From Incurvaria masculella (lineage: Eukaryota > Arthropoda > Insecta > Lepidoptera > Incurvariidae): DNA of 64,000 nt. The stretch lies in contig OX335641.1 of the NCBI GenBank assembly GCA_946894095.1, positions 14,836,501 through 14,900,500 of the forward strand. The letters are read 5' to 3'. Below the pieces are notes generated by a model that worked only from the letters and a program-made list of their open reading frames with translations, ran no database searches and was not told the origin of the DNA. This document shows, piece by piece, positions 46,931-59,100 of the stretch; within the stretch, counting starts at the first letter, position 1, and the number at the start of each line of letters is the position of its first letter. A program made the position numbers and the translations under genes.

Positions 46931-47237
46931 AAGAACGGTGGGGCCGAGGAGTGAGTTCGCTTACAAATTCGCTTGGGAACTGAGCCTCAACTAGGACTTA
47001 TAAATCACTTATCGATAAATCGCTAAGATCATCGACTTCGGCTTACACATTTGAGGGATACACTGAATCTCCCTTCCATTGATTTTAATATTTGTATAGA
47101 AATATGAAATAATAAATATGTATCTACCCACACTATGGATTTTCAATGATTTACAGATATAAAAATCCAGTATCCCTCAAAATTCTCTTTTCAATGGTAG
47201 AATGGTGTGGATTTGTAACTCGTAATAGAGGCTTTGA

Positions 47238-47430
47238 TTTTCTCGAGTTCCAAAGACACGTAAGAACACGTAATAACTTCACGGGACGTTATTTAGTGCA
47301 ACAGAGGTTGTGGCGCGTCCCGACTTCGCAAGTGAGACGTTCTCCGCTAACTCGTGGCTACGCTGCTGCTGCCATACGAGTGAGTTTCCGTCGCGCCTCC
47401 CGTCCTTCCGTACTCTCTGGCATGTAGCGA
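47238..47430 (+). repeat. Dispersed repeat, CTCGAGTTCC family
   Basis: CTCGAGTTCCAAAGACACGTA through GTTATTTAGTGCAAC to CGTGGCTACGCTGCTGC; see 32058-32260. Confidence 0.6.
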
Positions 47431-47619
47431 CGAGGAAACCAGAAACAAGGCACTCCTACGCATTGCATTTATCTCTTGTGGTTAGCCAATTGCAGCATCC
47501 GACTAAAATCCAGACATGTCTGCACAATGACACTTCAAAATGAACCGCCAATCCTATTGACATTGGCTACGAAACAACGCGAGACAAATGCCTTTTGGTC
47601 GTTATTATTGTACAAGTAA

Positions 47620-48070
47620 TACGTAATTGTTGAAAAAGATAGGCTCCGTGATGAGGAGGATGCAACATGTCCATAAAGCGCAATGCGCATAGTGTTTGAT
47701 TTGGTAAGATTTACGGAAATTTTAATTACAAAACTACTCATAGCTTAAAGTAAACCACGACCGCTGCAGTCAAAAATCTAACAAAAACCAAATTGATTAT
47801 AAATTTTCATGAAAGAAGCTATGTCTGATAACTAATCTTTTCAAGATATTTTTATTTAATGTTTGAGTAATCCACCTCCAAAGTTATTGTATAAAACGCG
47901 CGAAAAATCGAACTTTCGGACCTTATATCTTAAAACCAAACACAATTTTACAATGCCAACGGTCATCAGACATTTAATTCTATGAAATAAAACTATTTTG
48001 AGCAAAATTTTGGATCTCTGACAAGAAATATAGGTATGATCTTCTATCCACGTTTGCATGGGCAGTTGAG
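47620..48070. mobile_element. CTTAAGGTGG-family TIR element, both ends truncated
   Basis: Homologous to 1514-2065 from the GGCTCCGTGATGAGGA block to the GGCAGTTGAGC block near the right end; both TIRs are absent. Intergenic between ninaB and Larp7. Confidence 0.65.
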
Positions 48071-48299
48071 CAAATACTTTTGTAAACTAAGACTAAGAGG
48101 TTGTTGAAAAAAAAAATCAGTGCAGTTCTCCGCTGGAATTGCTGAACTGGTTAATGATAGAAAATGACAAACCCGAGTGCAGTGTACTGTCTATGGATGA
48201 TGAATAAGCAAAAAACAATAAATAAACAATGGAATCGAATATGACCATTTTGGAAGGCCAAATGAAGGGAGCTTGCTTATTAGAAGCCAAATACGGTCA

Positions 48300-48437
48300 G
48301 CGGGTGGCGAACACAAGAAGTTCTAGTGTTGGAATCTGTCAAACTCTATGTAGAAAATATTTTAGTAGGCATTTTTTTTCTAAACAGAGTTTGACAGTTT
48401 CGAACATGAGAACATCTCGTGTTCGCTTCCCTTAGTA
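48300..48437. mobile_element. Palindromic MITE, GCGAACACGAGAAG family
   Basis: Arms GCGAACACAAGAAGTTCT and ATCTCGTGTTCGC are inverted around TAGTAGGCATTTTT. Related to 49033-49163 and to the outer element at 27113-27320. Confidence 0.65.
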
Positions 48438-49032
48438 GACCCGCTGACTTTGAAAATGTCCAACCCGGAAGGAATGTGAGATATATGTGTGTATAATCGA
48501 CCGTGAAGCAAGGACACATTAATTAAGGAAAGATCCCTGTAAAAAGAACTATTTTATGAATATACCAGTCGCGTGAATTTCTTCTACCAATTTCGCCACC
48601 CGCTTTATACCCATAATTTGGCCTCTCACTAACACATTAAAATTATACCTACATACATTGATTTAACCATAGAAATAGGATGTACAAGAACAACAAAGTC
48701 TGATAGCTGGCGAGACAATAATCGAAATGCAACAGTATAGGTGCACTGTTAATGTGTTGGTGAAAAATAGTGTTGCTAAGTCCCGCATCCAAAATTATCG
48801 ATATCGATATTTATTGGTTGTGCATGTGGACCGACATTTGTGAAGTAAAATAATTTTAAAATCTCTTTCACTGGTAAGCACGCGACTCATCTGAGGGCGA
48901 GTAACTGTCATACGTTAAGCATAAAAAACATGTAGATATTTTTTATACATAAATGTACACATAGCTGATGGCCGCTACCCGGATTCATACTTTTCGTATT
49001 CGTTCCATGACCACAAGGACAGGGGTCTACTC

Positions 49033-49163
49033 ATGCAAGCGAACACGAGAAGTTGTCGTGGTCGTTTCTGTAAAATGTATGTAGAAAAAAGTAGGCATCT
49101 TTTTCCTGCATAGAGTTTGACAAAAGCGAACACGAGAACTTTTCGATTTCGCTTCCCTGAGTA
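49033..49163. mobile_element. Palindromic MITE, GCGAACACGAGAAG family
   Basis: GCAAGCGAACACGAGAAGTTG faces ACTTTTCGATTTCGCTTCCC; the centre has AAGTAGGCATCTTTTTCC. Confidence 0.65.
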
Positions 49164-49509
49164 AATATGCTGGTAAATGTATTTCTAACTCGTAATTGAA
49201 ATTCAAGAAAAATAAAAGCCTTAATCATGATTTCTTCTTTATCAATGAGTTACCTTATCACTTCACAATCAATGCCAATATGCCGAACACTTATAGTTTT
49301 TTGGTTAATTCAAACTTATGCCACCCTGGTCCAATAAAAAAAAATTTTTTGTCAAGTTATACAGCATTATACATGGTGTTCGACACATCGGCCGAAAACA
49401 TTTATTTATAGGTAATTGGGGTAATTATCAAGGTTTTGACCCATGATACCTTTTGTCAGATGTCACGTGGTAACGCGATAAGATTTTTTATAACTTGTTT
49501 TTGAAACTG

Positions 49510-49675
49510 TAGGTCCCTTCCCCTACTAGGTGGTAGGGTTTAAGCCCGCCCGGGTCGGTACCATGGCATTGGATGAAAAAATGCTCGAAGCGACAATGAA
49601 GAATTGTCCGTGTTTTCCATCCAGTTCAATGTAGCCACACTTATAAATGGAAGGTCCTGGCATGGTACCTATATA
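49510..49675 (+). repeat. SINE body fragment
   Basis: CCCTACTAGGTGGTAGGGTT, CCCGGGTCGGTACCATGGC, TCAATGTAGCCAC and GGAAGGTCCTGGCATGG; very close to 7482-7860. Confidence 0.7.
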
Positions 49676-49689
49676 TTGATTATAGACAA

Positions 49690-52165
49690 ATTTACATTTA
49701 TTGTATGATATTTCATTTAAATTTGACAGGTTGTCAAAGGTTGGAATGTTTTGTTATATTGTGCGTGCGTGGTTCCCTACTGGGATGATATGAAGTGACT
49801 TATTTTATAGTCAGTGAATGTACTTCTAGTAATTCAAATGGAATAATGTGGCAGCCCTCTAGAAAAACATACATTTATAAAATGTTGTCCACTATTTCTC
49901 TCCAGGTGCGACTACTCCTCCTAGTGAGTACTTACGCTTTTTTCACACGAACAATTCAATACAAATATTTGGACATAGACATTTTAGGGAATAGGGAAAT
50001 TCAGAAATAAATTGAATGCCTGGTATAGGTAACTGTAACAGATGAAGTACAATCAGTTGCTTCGTTTCACTGGCTGGCAAGATTTTTTTAATAAAATAAA
50101 ATAAAATTTGCAAAGAAAATTAATTGAAATGCTAATATGTCATTTTTGATCTAAAAAAAGATGCCTTTCTCTAGATTACGAAATGGTAAAAAGGCAGCCC
50201 CTTCCATTTACATTTCAAGAAATTGGTAATTTTAGAAATAATGCAATCCCAGCACTTATCTGGGTCTGATTACAAACACCAAATAAACGATCATATTTTT
50301 ACTCATTTCGAAAAATAGGTGGCTTCAACGTCCATCAATAACTTTTAATGGGAGTCAGATAGGAATTAAAAGACCATCTTAAATTAAAAGAGCTGTGAGC
50401 AACAGAGATTTTTTGTAATCTGTGACGTGGACTCTAGCCACTTAATAATGTGCCCAATTGCATAAAACTCATCCAGCAGGGTACTAACGTAAAGAATGAT
50501 ATCATAAAAATAATCTTGAAATAGATTCAAAATAGTTTCAATATATATTATCCCGTGAAAGGAGTGGCGACCGAACCGCACGGCGATGCGGCGTGCGGCG
50601 ACTGATTCGCGTGGTGATCTGTAAAAAAATATCGATTGTCAAACAAAGGTCTCTGTCAAGCCCTAGCGAAGTAAAATATTTTCTCACGTATTCAAAATAT
50701 CCTAAATGTACGCAGGAAATGTTATAAATTTTATAAATATTGATAAAAGGAAGGGTAATTTACAATTACAGTTACTTTATTTGCAGAGTTTCGGCTTATA
50801 TTACAAGAAAATGGGTTAGGTTGATATTTCGTTTTTACCGTTAAAAAGTGTATTTCTCTCGGTTATGGGGATTGTTCACCTCAAAATCCGTAAAGGCACA
50901 GGTAACGATGGCTTCAACACTGCTTTCTTTAAGGAATACTTAGAAATGTTCGAGATATTTCGAAAAAACGTTTGACATTTTGTGTTTGTACACTGCGTGG
51001 TGATAACGATTTTGACAGTGGTCTCATTGGGAATTATGTTCCATCCCTCTCTAATTCATCGGTAGTGATATTTGAAATGGACTCCCGCTCCCACACTCTG
51101 TTCGTCTTGTAAGCGCGCTGCGCGCGCATGCTTGGTCTATGGATTTAACGCTTTACTTGTGTATGTAGGTACTGTGTTAGCAGGAGGCATTGGTTACGGG
51201 AGGAGGGCAATACCCGCGCGGTATGTTTTGCTTGTTCTGGTCCAGCCTTGCAGTATATTCATAAAGTAGTTCTTTTTCACTTTTCTTTATAGTTTGACGG
51301 GTAAAATAGAGACACCGTACATCTTGAGTACAATTCCTGTAATTCCGTCAGGGTCACTACTCTTCAAAGTGTTTAACGCCCTCAACATTATCAGTCTACC
51401 TAGATTGCATCTTCGGTTTCTTATTCGAAATCCCACAACGTGGTATCGAGGCTCTGCAACCTGATCATCTAATGATGGATTGGACGCGAAAAGACGACCA
51501 ACATTGTTCGCCTTCTAATTCGCGAGGATAGCGAGTGATCCACAGACCATTCCAATGCGACAGAGTTCCAAGCGGAGAGCTACAGAATTTACGACGAATC
51601 GAACTAGCAAGAGACCAGAATGCACATCTGCCCATAGGCCAGGGCACTGTCTCTCGCCAATCCTACTATCGTGCCCTTGGCCACGGTGAGTGGTAATTTC
51701 TTTTCTAGAAGTATAACGTCGATGCTCCAAACACGGCAGTTTAACACAACTGATGATGTAACCTAAAATTGAATCTCGTGGTGAGGTGACGTGGAGTCGA
51801 ATCTCCATGTGTGTGATTAAAAAAATTAAATAATCATAAGACCCAACAATATTTATTGCATTTTAACTGCTTATATCGAAAAATTTAAATCGAATAACAC
51901 TGTTAAGAGCGTCCAAATGTACACAGAAAACTATTTTTTTCACGACCTGACAGATTAGCCCATAAAACAGAGCCGAAGGTCACAAGCATCTTTCATTCAA
52001 AGCAATTTTAAAAAACCATGCACGCACAACGGTACCTGATATTAAGGCGCCATACAAATGTACTTTCCAAACTTAATAAATGGAACTTCCAACTCATAAA
52101 TTGCTTGTTATTATGTTTGCATGATGCAATATTTCATATACAATGGACCTCCATAATAAAAACAT
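49690..52165. other. Intergenic, no gene recognised
   Basis: AT-rich. 50965-51155 is the inverted partner of the repeat at 6760-6930. A small CG-rich patch at 50560-50620 follows a minus-strand TTACAG and could be a lone exon, but nothing nearby joins it. Antisense frames at 51465-51808 have no domain I can name. Confidence 0.45.
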
Positions 52166-52171
52166 ATTGTC

Positions 52172-52535
52172 ACCCGTCAGGGTGTTGAGCAACATTGGGC
52201 ACGGTTGGGTTATTGGTGGACAACGGTCCGAATGTTGAGGCTGGCCTTGGTTAGGTTTCCAGTTAAAACTGTAGGTTCTCTAGTGTACTTAATAGGTAGT
52301 AGGGTTGATCCCAGGTTGGTACCATCACATTGACGATGTGATGATTACAATTAAAGATGGTAGAAGCAGATTTAAAAAATATTCGAGTGTTCCACCCAGT
52401 TCTGTGCAGCCATACAATACCTCACATGGCACCTGATTCCCTCGGCCTTATCCCACTCCCCTTATTACCTTAGCCTTAAGCTAATATAATGACAGTAGTT
52501 GTGGTATGGCCATCCATGTCCACTACCATAATATA
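52172..52535 (+). mobile_element. SINE with 5S-rRNA-type head
   Basis: The head GTTGAGCAACATTGGGCACGG, then a C-box-like part, leads into the standard body (GGTAGTAGGGTTGATCCC, TTGGTACCATCAC) and tail (GGCCATCCATG). Compare 8288-8672 and 53492-53640. Confidence 0.65.
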
Positions 52536-52734
52536 ACATGGTAATGTGGCTTTTGCTCGCACATGAGTGGCGAGTAATAGTAACATTTGCTTTAAAAGGA
52601 CATACATTGTTACTGTCGTTTCAGTTTATTGAGTCACTTTTCTCACAATTGAGTGGTACCGTCAACTCCTGCTTTAGATAGGCTTTAGATAGGAAACAGG
52701 AAGAAGGAAAGGAAATCCCTCTTTAACACAAGGT

Positions 52735-53185
52735 GTCTGTGGCCGTGGTACAGTCGAACGTGGAATGGTACAATCTCTCGTGAAGTGGTAGAGTCTCTCG
52801 CAAAGTTATACAATCCCACGTGGAACGATACAGTAGCTCGTGGAGTAGTACAGTCGCTCGTGGAGGGGTAGTCATTCTTCAAGTTTTACAGTCTCACGAG
52901 GAGTGGTTGATTCTCTCACGAAGTGGTAGTCTCTCGCGAAGTTCGAGAAGTGGTAGAGTCTCTCGCCAAGTGGTTGATTCTATCACAAAGTGGTAATCTC
53001 TCGCAAAGTGGTAGAGTCTCTCGCGAAGTGGTTGTCTCTCGCGAAGTTCGAGAAATGGTAGAGTCTCTCGCCAAGTGGTTGATTCTCTCGCGAAGTGGTA
53101 GAGTCTTTCGCGAAGTGGTAGTCTCTCGCGAAGTGGTAGAGTCTCTCGCGAAGTGGTAGTCTCTCGCGAAGTGATACATTCACTC
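52735..53185. repeat. 18-21-bp tandem repeat in the Larp7 3' UTR
   Basis: The unit is close to GTGGTAGAGTCTCTCGCGAA, with an 18-bp variant lacking two bases. It is regular from 52890 to 53175 and more diverged to the left. It begins at the Larp7 stop codon (TGA, complement of 53180-53182). On minus, AATAAA (complement of 52625-52630) lies beyond it, so the array is probably transcribed as 3' UTR. Confidence 0.85.
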
Positions 53186-56100
53186 GTGGAATCGAACGTG
53201 GGTGGCGGCGGCCTCCGGCTGGGGCGCGGGCGGCGGCGGCTCGGCGGCGGCGGCGGCGGCGCGCTGCAGCAGGCGCGTGCGGCCCCGCGCCCGCCGCGCC
53301 CCCGCCGCGCCCGCCTCGCGCGCCGCCGCCGCACGCTCCCACTGCGCCGCCGCCGCCGCCGCGTCGAGCACGCGCGCCTCTGCGTACACGCCGCTCGAGC
53401 AGTACTGCGCACGGAATTATTTGTAATTTTCTTTTTACATTCAAACATTGTTAAAACAGTACATTATAACACTCTTAAATTAATAATTAAGCAGTTAAGC
53501 AACACTGGGCGTAGCCGGGTTCCGAATGGGTGACCGTTTGATCATTAACGTAAAACTATAAAAATCCACTCGGTTACTTACTATTTAGTGAGGTTAATCC
53601 CACCCGGATTGATACCATTGTATTGAATGAAAAACCCACAAAGACACGCAGCTACACAGAGAAAAGTGACTGATGGATAGATGTCACAGACTCGAAATTA
53701 CGTGACACGTATTATGCCACCAAACCCAAACTTTACTTTGATTTACAATATAAAGCTCAGACAGACCAACTAGAAATTGAAGTGCAACATAAGATGGTGG
53801 TAGGTACCTGAGCGGCAGCGTCGGCCGTGTCGAAGCGCACCACCATCTCCCGCTGGCCCTCCTTTACGTCCACGTGCTGAGCGTGCACGTTGCTCCGCAC
53901 CTACCACACCATCATCCATTTCAAACTGCCGTACATATGTTCACTCAAACAGGGTCTCAATTCAGTGAATGCCCCTACTACGGGAAGTGTTTCTAAAATC
54001 TAGAGGCAGCCTTTTAGTCACCGTATCACGTAAGGAAAAAACACTCCTTTAATGTTGGCCCTACCTTGGACGAAATGTACCGAATGGTGAGATATTACTC
54101 CGCGGTTAAGAACTTTTTTGAATAGGTGACGATGGAATGACGAAAACATTTACAGAGCAGAAATAAGTTTGCTGTGTGGGTTCCTGCACGTGAAAATAAT
54201 ACAAATTGGCCCACTGTATTTCTTCCTGCAGGTACATGCCGTAAGAGCCGACCGAATGAAATAAAAGGGAGCTCCTGGCGTGGCACCTACTTCCCATTAA
54301 GTGAGTTGGGCTCATATCATGACAGTAGGTTTGTCACATAAAAAACCGGCCAAGTGCGAGTCGGACTCCCACACGAAGAGTTCCGTACCACCGTAAAATA
54401 TTTAAAACAAAAAAATCAAGTTTTTGTATGGGGGGCCCATTTCATTTTAATTATTTTTAAATTTTACCTATTTGTTGTCATAGCGGCAAAATAAATACAC
54501 TCTCTGTGAAAATTTCAGCTGTCTATCTGTTACGGTTCCTGAGATACAGCCCTGTGACAGATGGACGAACGGACGGACGGACATCGGAGGCTTAGTAATA
54601 GGGTTCCGTTGGCACCCTTTCGGTATGGAACCCTAAAAAGGGGAATTGTGCCCAGGCAGCCTAGGAGAATGTGCCATGACTACATTGATATAAAACTTAG
54701 TAAAGGTCAGGTACGTAGCACCTGTAATCGTAGAGCATGTCGGAAAATATGTATGGCTGGATAGAAAACGAAAGAAGAATGCTGTGATCATTCGTTATTG
54801 CATTTCTTCATCTCATCCTACGCCTCTGGGGAAGCGGCGCGATATTATGCATGCATGTACGAAACTTTTTCCAAGAAAAATCTTGGTACTTTTTAGCTTG
54901 CTACTTTTTACAGCATTCATCAACCATCAACATTAACATACAGAACAGTAACGGCCACCGTAACGTCATTAGACATAACCTTCAAACCAGCTGCAGCCAG
55001 GATGAGAAGGGGAATAAACTAAACAGCATCCATTGCCAAGACATCTATGATAATCTCCAGGGGTGGAATGCGAATGCGACGATTGGACACAACCGACCTG
55101 TCTCTTGGTGAGCCGCACGTCCAGGCATGGCTCCGGGAGCTCCACGCGAACGAACACACCATCGGGACGCTCTTCCGCCACCACCGCACCCGCGCCTTCC
55201 GCCGCCGTTTCTGGGATTTTTTTCGGTTTATTTAAACTTCGGTTAGTCAAAATATACCTACATAGTTATGTCCCAACCTGATTGATTAAACCTTGAAAAT
55301 GTTTTTAGTGCAATAATAATAATGTAATTTTTTACAATTAATTATAATACATCTATGAAATTTGACATCCTGTTTGTTTTTAGTGGTTGCCATTCAATAA
55401 AAATCCATTTTTTATTTGTGGTCTAGTTATTAATTGCATTTTTATGTTTCTTACATTTTTTCAGAAGGGAATGAAAAGTTTGGACACTTCTACAGAGGTA
55501 TGCTTCCTTGTCAATTGTTTTGATTATAGGTATGTCGTGGTTTGGCTATAAATTATTGCAACCACTAAAAACAAACAAGATGTCAGAATGGTTCATTTCA
55601 TTAGACCGGCGCCCCACCTCTATCGCTCCTTCTGTGCGCGCCGGCGTGCACGGCCGAGTGTGGCACGCCGCGCATCCGCAGGTTGCACTTCAGCTCCTTC
55701 ATGCGCTTCCGCTGCAGGTTCAGGTACTTGTTCCGGAGCACCCGCCACTCTGTCTTGGATAGCACCTGAGGGCACAATGCATCCAGTCACGACGCCTTCA
55801 GCACTCCCTAGAGGTGCCATTGCCATACTTTCTCCATAAACATACATATCTTCTTTTCTATGTAAAGCACGGGATATGACGCAGTAAAAGATGTAATGGA
55901 CCAGACAGGCAAACTATTGATACAAACGCCTTACGTCGCTTCAATGCTTACGTCTGTCAAAGACTGGATCAGTATCCAGGTGTGCTAAAAATCCCTTGAT
56001 GTTGCAGTGAGACTTGGTACAAGTATTAAAAAGGTTAATTATTTTTATATTGTTCACTGGACCGGAGAGAATCGATTCAAGGGTGACGTAATTGTGTAAT

Positions 56101-59100
56101 GATGTAAAATACCTGAAGGCCCCACAGCGCTGCGACGGGCGCCTCGTTCTTCTTCCCGCCGCTTTTGGACTTGTTGCGCTCTTTCGCCGTCCTTTTCCGG
56201 CTCTTCTTCTTCTTGGACTCTTCTTCCGCTTGGGCAGCTTCCTCCTGGCTGCTCGCCTCTTCCTTTGACTCTGCTTCCAAGCTTTTCTCTATTTCCTGAA
56301 AACAATAACAGAATTAACCAAATGTTATTGTACACAACATTTGCCTTATGGTCGTGCACAGGGAATCTGTATTGGGTAATTTATGTTTTGAAGAGCGTCA
56401 AGATAATTACCCCATTAGTGCATAAATTTGTACAAAAAAACCCAATAGCATAAAAACTCTTTGTAACCGAGAAATAATTTTAACCAAAAATATGTTTATA
56501 GCCAAACGACGAATTATGTACCTATATAATCAAAACAATTGATATGGAAGCATACCTCTGTAGAAGTGTCCAAACTTTTCATGCCCTCCTGAAAAAATTT
56601 AAGAAAACATAAAAATGCAATCAAAACTAGACCACAAATGAAAAATGTTTTTTTTATTGAATGACCTTATCCATCAGATAAAAAGATTTTTATTGCACAG
56701 GGAATATTTTTCAATTAAAACTAATTGCCCACGATGCTAAATTGTGATTTACTCGCGCTGTGGGGGCCTATTGGATTGTGAAGATTAGATGGTAGATAGA
56801 ATAAAAGTTTATATGATACATACCCTTTCACAGGTGGGGTCATTGTCTAAGGTTTTGAAAAATGTCAAAAAAAAACAGTCACATGAAAGTACTGGTGAAG
56901 ATTAGATGGTAGATAGAATAAAAGTTTATGTGATGCATACCCTTTCACTGGTGGGGTCATTGTCTAAGGTTTTGAAAAATGTCACATGGAAGTACTCAAA
57001 AGCGTCAGATATTGATTGTGTATGTAAATGCCCCACGAGTCTCTGATAAAAGAGATATGTTATTCTGCCCGTTTGCATGGTGGGTGTGACGACACAAATG
57101 TTTCTAGCGTGTCAGATATTCTCAGGGGATATTATGTGAATCCGAAAGAAGCTCCCATTCAAAAGAATGACGATTCGGACGTGAAGCAAGCTCGTGGTAG
57201 CTTATTGCAAATGCGAAAGAATCGCCATTTTGAGATACTTGAGCGCATCAGATCATTATACAGTTAGTTCAGCATGACGTCCTAGTCATGCTGACCCATA
57301 ATCGGATGATGAAAAAACTGTAAATACACAGCAGATTAAGTACATACCTCAAAAGCCAGAGCTTCCTTTTCTCTGGAAACGTTCAATTCGCCCGCATTCT
57401 TGCTGTCCACACTTTTCCTCGATTTCTTGTGGCGCTTCTGTTTCTTCTTTGGCGGTCCTTCCTCTTCTTTCTTCTCTTTCTCCTCCTCTTCCTTCTCTTC
57501 TCCTTCCTTCTCCTCCCCTTCCTTCTTGCCCGTGCCCACTCCCTTCGCTGAGCCCTTCGACTCCTTGAGTGGAGGATCCCCCGGCGGCTGTTCCAGCGTG
57601 AACATTTTGATCGTGGACAGCTCTTCGGGCGGCATGCTGGTGGGTAGTTTGCAGCCCATTTTGGTGAAAGCATTCAGACATTTCTGCGCATCTTCTGGCT
57701 TTTCGAACTCGATGAAAGCGAAACCCTGGGATGGAGGCAAAGAGTTCAAAGGAGTGCTAGAAATTACATGTTTAGAAACAAATCGAGAGTAACCAACTAC
57801 GACGGTGATAATAGAGTCTCGGAATAGGTAAATTGGGTCTAGGGGGGTAGGTACTTGGGTCCGGACTAGCATCAGCACCAAAACTAACATCATTGTTCGA
57901 TTGACCTAAATATCCTAGAAAAAATACTCTTTACCCAGAAAGGAAAGGCGAGCGAGCGCACACCCGACCGCGCCGCTGCGACGGAACAGACTGGACCAAC
58001 GGCGGTCGCCCCTCTTCGACTACCTACCTAACCTATCGACTACATTGCGCACTGCACGCGCGCACTGCACGCGCGCATTACAGTTTCGGCGGTAACCCCA
58101 GTTGCGGCTACAAGCCTCAACCGAGGTTACAGGCCCTGTTACAGCTACTGCCGCCCGCCATTGCGCGAGCGAGACAGTAGCGGCTGGCGGGTCGTTGCGT
58201 CTAGATGTTTCGCAACCTACGGGCTTTCGTTGGCGTTAAGTTTAACTTTACGTTGTTAGTTCTGTCTGATCAGGCTATAATCATACGTTGAAGTTGATGT
58301 TGGTGTTTCAGTCCTTTCCTGCACACGGCCCTAAAGCTAACTGTTCAGTGTTCCAAAGAGATCCTAGGTCACCTTGATGCGTTGCGAGTCCTTAAACTTG
58401 GGCAGAGAGATGTAAGCGACGGGCCCATAGTCGGTGAAGACCCCCTGGAGCCAGTCGCGGCTCGCGGACGCCGGCACTGACTCCACATAGATGGTGCGCT
58501 GCTCTGCATCATAAGGCCGTAGTGGTGTCCTCCTCCGGACCTGAAAAAGGAGTGACAGTAGATATTTTTTTCTCATTGGCTATCATTTTTTATTTTATCC
58601 AATACAGTATCGAACCTAGTATGCCTTGTCTAGTGATTTTATTAATACAATTTTCAGTGAACTCGGAGCTCAATATAAGGGGTAGCTAAGGATTAGCAAT
58701 TTATGTTTATTCATTCTATTATTTAAACACTAGCAGTTTTAAGCTTGTACACGCATTCTGTTTTAAAATGTATGAGTGCACTTGAATTGTTTTTATTGTT
58801 TTGTTTTTTTATATTGTCTAGTCTCTTTTTGAACGAGTTGACTAAGGGGGTGCTTATAGCGTACTCAGGTAATTTATTCCAGGCGCGTATGACCCACATG
58901 AAGATTATTGATGAACACACACAGTGAGCATGGAGGACGGGAGTAGCGATAGAAACTCATTGGTGTAGCGGCAGCGTAGCCACAAGTTAGTGGAAATCTA
59001 AAACTGCAATACGTTTGCTTACGAATTCATGACGCTCAACATCGAATGTTTGTTGTACTAAATAGAATCCTGTAAAGTTCTTCCGAGTTCTTACGTGTTC

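Noticed and set aside
52894..53533. Long frames on both strands through the Larp7 3' UTR and last exon
   Set aside because: They arise from the TCTCGCGA tandem repeat and GC-rich last exon lacking stops; only the minus frame ending at 53180 joins in phase to upstream exons.
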